Below, one piece after another: positions 58,527 to 64,000 of a DNA stretch of 64,000 nt. Under the pieces are notes generated by a model. The model was not told the DNA's origin. It saw only the letters and a program-made list of their open reading frames with translations, and did no database searches. Numbering within the stretch: position 1 is the first letter of the stretch; every line of letters starts with the position of its first letter. A program made the position numbers and the translations under genes. Source of the stretch: Paguma larvata (Eukaryota > Chordata > Mammalia > Carnivora > Viverridae); assembly GCA_030068075.1 (NCBI GenBank), contig CM057827.1:68152500-68216499 (forward strand), in the 5' to 3' direction.

Positions 58527-60462
58527 ACTTACCGATCTAGGCTAGCCTAGGCTGAATTGACTGGGGAAACGGAACTCGGTTCTGTGCATCTCATCCTCCA
58601 ACTAGCTAGCACAGGCATGGTTTCATGTACAGAGGACCAAGGGAGAAAGTAAACAGAAACACACAAGGTCTCTTGAGACCTGCGTCCAAAGCTGGGACTC
58701 CATCACTTCTACTGTATTCTGTCAGCCAAAGCAACTCACAAAAACATCCCATATCCAACAAGTGGGGGAAAATAGATTATGTCCTTCTAGTTGTAATTAT
58801 AAAGTCGCATGGCAAAGAAAATGGATACAAGATGGGATGAAGTATTAAGACCGTTTAAATGGTCTATTGTCCTTGGTATTTCTATCAACTTCCCACTTAA
58901 TTCAGGTTGACTAGTCCAGAAAGATGGTATCTAGATAAGTCATAGATTACCCTGTAGTAATCAAGGTGTTGACCTTAATTCTGCTTCTCTTCCACAAGTA
59001 ATTTCCTTCCCTTCCAAATTAATAAAAGTCGCAGCACTTGGAACATAGTTATTGATTTTGCTAACACACTTTTGTTTGTATCTGTCAATCCTAAAAGTTT
59101 ACTTTCATTTGGCAGGGCAAATGAATACCATCATTGTGCTACTCAGGGAGAAGTCAACTCTCTAATGGGATCTGTGACATAATTTAATTTATGAGGACAT
59201 TGACCACCCCACCACCTCCTACTAACGTACATGATACAGATTTACTGTAATAATGGTGCTAATGCTGATAATCTCTGAAGGACATAAAATTAAAACTTTT
59301 CTCATTTGGGTAACTCATGTGTGTGAAAAAACAGTATATGATGAAAGAGAAGTCTGACAAAATACAGGGTGCGACTACCTCGCTAGATGATTGTGGCTTC
59401 TTGGTTTTAATAGCTTGAGGTGTCTTGGAATATTCTCTCCAAAACGTAGGGATAAATGGCATGAACTTGATGTCATCTGACATATTCACCAAGTTAGTCA
59501 TGCCTAGCAGCATGTTATTTTCAAATGGAAGTGATATTTTGTAAATTAGAATGCCAAAGACTGCAAGTAACAGGATATCTTAATTCACCTCGGGCTCAGC
59601 AATAATGAAGTTTATCATCTCACATGGGCAGCTTCGAGTGGGAGCACTAGCTCTGCTTCTCTGGTCTCTTCCTTCTGCCTCCTTCCTGTATTATCGTTTG
59701 CAGGCTACAGCTTGATAGTTGCAGCAGTGTTTGATGTCAGACACAGAGCCAGACACAGTATTGTCCAGAAAAATAGAAAGCAGATCATTTTTTACTGGTA
59801 GTTTCTTCTCAAAGGAAGAAAAATCCTTTCCAGAAAGCTTCAGACGGATGACAAGCCCCAGCTTTCTTATGCAGAAATTCTACTGTATCATCGTCTTTTC
59901 AGACAGGAGTTGCTGAGTGCCCATTGGGTGTCGCTGACCAACACAAACACAGTCTTGTTTTCAAGGAGCTTACCATCTGCCTATCCCAGACTAGGAACAG
60001 GGTACATGTACCATTTTCTGAGAATGCAGACTTTCTGGATTAATATGCTTTAAGTATAAGTAATTCTTGTTAGATGGTTTTTATTAACTTAGTTATACTA
60101 AAAAAGCTTTAGTAGGAATGAAGAAAATAACACGTTTAGACCGATCCCTGGCTTAGCCCAAGAAAGAACTGGGAGGTGAGTCTCCTTCCTTCAGTCATGT
60201 AGGAAAGTAATTTCTAATGACACGGAAGAATAAGGAATGCTTGGGTGAGTAGCGAACAGTTTCTGCCATATGGAACTGGTTATAAACAGATAATAAAAAC
60301 CCATATCAAGTTACAAGAAAATTTGCTCATATATCTATACTTGCCCAATTACAATTTCACTGAAAACTTCATCAGAGGTTTCTTACTTCAGAGGATTTCT
60401 GATTGCTTTATGTAATAGCTGGCACTAGTTCTAAGAAGGCTGGTAAAATATTACAACTCTTT
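58527..60462. other. Mostly unassigned; one old repeat at about 59,560-59,910
   Basis: The stretch 'gactgcaagtaacaggatatc ... atctcacatgggcagcttcgagtggg ... caggctacagcttgatagttgcag' resembles the same unresolved ancient repeat as at 53.9-54.5 kb (sense). The rest is unassigned. Confidence 0.4.
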
Positions 60463-60467
60463 TAGGG

Positions 60468-60813
60468 TGTCTTAGTTCAGGCTACCATAACAAAGTGCTA
60501 TAAACCGGGTGGCCTGTAAACAACAAAATTTTACTTCTCACAGTTCTGGAGGCTGAAAGTCTGGGATCAGGGTGCCTGCGTGGTCAGGCTCTTCCGGCTT
60601 GCAAACTGCCTTTATCTTCTTATATCCTCACATAGTGGAGAGATCACAGGGAGTTCTTGGGGTTCCCTTTTATAAGGACACTAATGATTCATGAGGGCTC
60701 CACTTTATGACTTTATTACCTTCCAAAGGCTGTGTCTCCTGAAAACCATCATATGAGAGGTTAGGATTTCAACATAGGAGTTTTGGGGGATCATAGATAT
60801 TCAGTCCATAACA
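60468..60813 (-). mobile_element. MaLR solo LTR, antisense
   Basis: Starts TGTCTTAGTTCAGGCTACCA and ends with '...attcagtccataaca', the reverse of an MST/MLT1-like LTR. Internal phrases in order: 'tcacagttctggaggctgaaag', 'ttataaggacactaatgattcatgagggc' and 'caacataggagttttggggg'. The 5-bp flanks taggg (60,463-60,467) and ttggg (60,814-60,818) match at four of five positions. No internal region or partner LTR, so it is a solo LTR. It is of the same broad type as the LTRs of the element at 10.96-13.26 kb, in the opposite direction. Confidence 0.88.
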
Positions 60814-61029
60814 TTGGGATATACCTGAATGATGGTATAGAAGCGAAGTCACCATAAACAGAACCGTAAACAGTATTTCTATGGATTTGTAGCTAGAACG
60901 CATTCTGTAAGTAAATCCATCCTTGGAGCTCCAGATTTATGTGCCCAACAGCTTATATTACTTCATAGATATCTCAAACCTTCCGCAACTACATCATGTC
61001 TAGAACTAAACTCATAATCTCCACTTCAC

Positions 61030-61440
61030 TTCTTAATCTTAATGCAAGCATCGCTTATGCTCCATAAAACTAGGATCGTTCTTAACTCCTCTGTGTACCT
61101 ATGCCTGTTTGCAATCCTTCATCTCTGCTTTCCGTATAGGTGCTCCATTACCACCATAACATGTTGTCTTCTTCCTGGACTTCCCCAGGGTCCCCATCCT
61201 GGGGCCCAGAGTGACCTTTGGATGTCACTCCCTGATTAAAGCAATTTGATGGATTCCTTTTGCTTAGAAGATCAAGACTACCTATCCTGAACATGCCCAC
61301 AAGTCTCTGCAAGCCTTTGTCTCCACTTACATTTTAAGCTTTGTCTAACACCACTCTGTCCTTTATCCCAGCCTGTATTTCCAACCAGGAGTCCCTTCTA
61401 GTGTGGAGGGGCCAATAATTTGTCTTCAGACTAAAGGTGC
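61030..61440 (+). repeat. L2 (LINE-2) relic, sense
   Basis: In L2 order: 'gttcttaactcctctgtg', 'caatttgatggattccttttgcttag', 'caagactacctatcctgaac', 'cacaagtctctgcaagcc' and 'accactctgtcctttatccc'. Diverged, with uncertain ends. Confidence 0.5.
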
Positions 61441-64000
61441 ATTTTCTGCTCATCTTCCTTTTTTTTTAGATCTTCATCTGTGGGTTTAATGCATGCCTTA
61501 TTCACACAGCAATATTGTATCCCAAATTGTCTCCATCAAGATATTCTCTTCGTGGTGAAAGAAGTGAAGACATATATTAGCATTCATGGATTTACTGATC
61601 TAATCAGGTGCCTGTAATCTTCTAACATCTGATTAATTACTTTTTTCATTTCTTTTTCTTTCATACCCATCAAATATCTCACTTTTTCACACATTTAAGC
61701 AATAACAGTATATGTTAGTAGACTTTTGATGAAAATCTTTATAACATATGTTTTGTGCCTTGATAGTAGTATGTATCTTTTTTATCCTCCAATCTTGCCA
61801 AAATGTGCTAAAAATATTATTCTTAGTTGTAATATAGTAAGACTTTCAGAAACTATTAAGGCTCTTAGGGTTATTTGCTTCCAATCCAAATTAGGTCACA
61901 CACCATTTTATTCTTTTTCCTCCGGTCTCTTCTTGCAATGGTGTTCTCATTACTGGTAGTGTGCGTTTTTTGACTCCTAATTGGCTGCCATGTGTTTTAA
62001 GCAGTTCTAAGTGACTGTAATCTCCTGGCTTCAAGAGTTTCTTGTAACTAAAATCTTGCATTTTATGGCTTTTACTTGAACTGAAAGGTTTAATCTATGG
62101 TTTTCTGGTTTCAATCTTTATTCTGGACAATTAAATTTAAGGTAGACTGATCTTGAAGTAAATCAAACATGAAATAATTCTGGTTTCTTTCCCAATGTGT
62201 TATTTCTTAAGGCCAGTGCAACTTACATAATGTATATTTTATAGAAAGAAGTGTGATTATCTCTGAATAATTTGATTTTTTTCATTTTTGTAGAAATTTT
62301 AGACTTTTTTCAAAATCAAATTCCAGCCAAATCAGATGCTCTTAGTGTCCTTTTTATTCCAATATGGTGCATTTGTCTTTGTACAATGCCATTAGCATAG
62401 GGAGAAGGTATAAAATGAGTAACTTCTTGCTGATCTGAAAGAATTAAGATAGTTTTAAAGATGACCACATGACCCCTAGAGAGGTCTTGTGACACCAAAA
62501 CTCTCTGGCTTATTGCCTTGGTTTTTAGAATTCTAAGCATAGGGATCTTAAGAGAAACATCTCATTGTTGTGATAATAGGGATTAAGAAAATAAAGCACA
62601 GAGATTTGCACAGCAGACTTCTCGCATCTATGGTAGCCTTACAACAAGTGTATTCATGTGCAAAAGAGGAAAGAGGGGCAGTGGAAATTCAGTTGTTTTG
62701 AGGGCAGTGGCCACCCATTACTTAGCATAACTTGCCTTGCACCCCTACCTTTATTTGGTCTTTTGTCCTTCCGTTTCTCTTCTGCCCTAGTCTCTCCCAT
62801 CCTCACTCTTCTCCTCCTCTTCTCTTCCTTAACCACCGTTGGCCCTCCCCAAAATGTAAATTAATTTGTGGAGAAATTGTAGTTATGTTTGGAGAAAGCA
62901 GGAGAAAAATATTTGGCTCTTTCTCCCTATCTCAAGCCCTGGTTATCCCTACTGTGATTTGATTTCATTTCTAGGATTTGGAACAATAAATTTGTAGGAA
63001 ACAGAACGCCAGTTTTCTCAGTTTATTGACCTTCTGTTGAAAGCAGACACAATTTAACCAACATCTGGACAGTATTTGCCAAGGCCAACTGTAACTCAGA
63101 TCCAGGCTAGAGAATGAGTTGGTAGATTTGTTAGTTAAGCTCTTTGATGGCCTTATAAATAAGATTAAAAAAAATGAAAATAAAAAAGCCAGCTGCTGTT
63201 GGTGCCACACGAGTTTATTTTCAGCAAGTCTTATTTGAGGTGGGCTGATATACACACCACGTTTTCTTTCTGGTGCCTAAAGGAAGTTTTGTACCTTAAG
63301 AATGCTCTTGAACCCGAGTTTCTTTTACTAACTAAACTACTTACTGTCTTGGATATTGACCACCTTTGGCAGATGCCTTATCTCTTTCAAACGTTAGCTT
63401 TCTATTTATTTACAAGGACCATTATAGATTGTCACACTCTCAGATTGACCTGGTGGAGGTGATAAATGGAGGGCCTTCTGGCTACATTCAATAACTTGGA
63501 TTTGCTATGGAGGGCAAATGGAAACGGAGGAACAAATTGTTGGGGAGATGAAAACGGATTATAAAAGGTCAGTCAAGGGGCAGTAGGGGCTTATGTGTAA
63601 AGCAAAGAGTGCCTGGATCTGTCCAGGTGGTATATATATATGTGTGACCTAAGTGGCACAAAGGGGGGCATCAATCTTTGGATTTGAAGTTTTTTTTAAA
63701 AGTGATAATATATTCAAGTCCCTCATTTGTACAATTGAACTTAAAAGGCTTCTCAGTTCTACAGGCAGAGGTTGAATGGCACCTGCCATAGAGGGAAACT
63801 TGGCGGCACACTGTTCAATGGATATATTCTGCCTACTGCCTTTTTTGTGACTTTTACACCAAAACAAGTATATGAGAAAATGGTTAGATCCCAACTTCTT
63901 CTTGTAGGTAGAAAGTTTAACATTAGCTGTAAAGTGGATACCAGGCTTAAATTCCTTTTGTATCTTTTGTGGTACCTGATGTGAAAACTCTTTTTCAAAA
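61441..64000. other. No assignable feature
   Basis: No mobile element, RNA gene or exon that I can support. A CT-rich patch at 62,750-62,850 and a short (TA)n at 63,632-63,642 are the only structures of note. ORFs are under 95 codons. Confidence 0.45.

Noticed and set aside
1..64000. CRISPR array, bacterial operon, prophage or other prokaryotic system
   Set aside because: No regular spacer-repeat array or dense long ORFs; the SINE, L1, MIR, L2 and MaLR content is that of a mammalian nuclear genome.

Overview
The window is nuclear DNA from a feliform carnivore, most probably a felid. The main evidence is about 21 copies of the tRNA-Lys-derived carnivore SINE (CanSINE) in its cat-type form: a tRNA-like head, a CT-rich middle, and an AAATAAATAAA tail, almost all with clean target-site duplications (TSDs). 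LINE-1 (L1) copies of carnivore type support this. The DNA is AT-rich, with no CpG island, no convincing host exon and no intact host gene. It reads as intergenic or deep intronic sequence dominated by retrotransposons.

Layout. 0-10.5 kb: CanSINEs, relics of L2 (LINE-2) in both orientations, and a probable solo LTR (9.18-9.87 kb) split by a SINE. 10.96-13.26 kb: a MaLR-type endogenous retroviral element with both LTRs, a non-coding interior and a nested SINE. 13.3-22.5 kb: L2 and MIR relics, SINEs, a possible old LTR and sequence I cannot assign. 22.55-23.36 kb: a processed pseudogene of ribosomal protein RPLP1 (minus strand) whose 3' end is split by an L1 3' fragment. 23.4-40.7 kb: a stack of L1 elements, all basically on the minus strand. 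An ancient L1 was hit by an older L1 (27.16-38.58 kb) carrying a twin-priming inversion, and that was hit by a full-length L1 (28.91-35.20 kb) with dead ORFs. Two shorter L1s (26.1-26.86 and 39.4-40.29 kb) and several SINEs also lie in the stack. 40.7-47 kb: mostly unassigned, with a SINE and a MIR. 47.0-51.0 kb: another ancient L1 cut by a short L1 3' end. 51.9-58.5 kb: SINEs, one SINE-SINE pair, a 1.56-kb truncated L1 and an old repeat with a 66-bp tandem duplication. 58.5-64 kb: an antisense MaLR solo LTR (60.47-60.81 kb), an L2 relic and unassigned sequence.

The most interesting items are two tiny insertions that match the tailless retropseudogene class. One is the first 36 nt of tRNA-Asp(GTC), ending in the anticodon loop, between 19-bp direct repeats (23,545-23,580). 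The other is the first 29 nt of a CanSINE between perfect 18-bp repeats (36,633-36,661). Both keep the RNA 5' end and lack the 3' end and any A-tail, the reverse of normal L1-driven truncation.

No host genes act together here. The functional logic is that of L1 machinery moving itself, tRNA-derived SINEs, an mRNA and apparently RNA fragments. I found no new multi-gene system.
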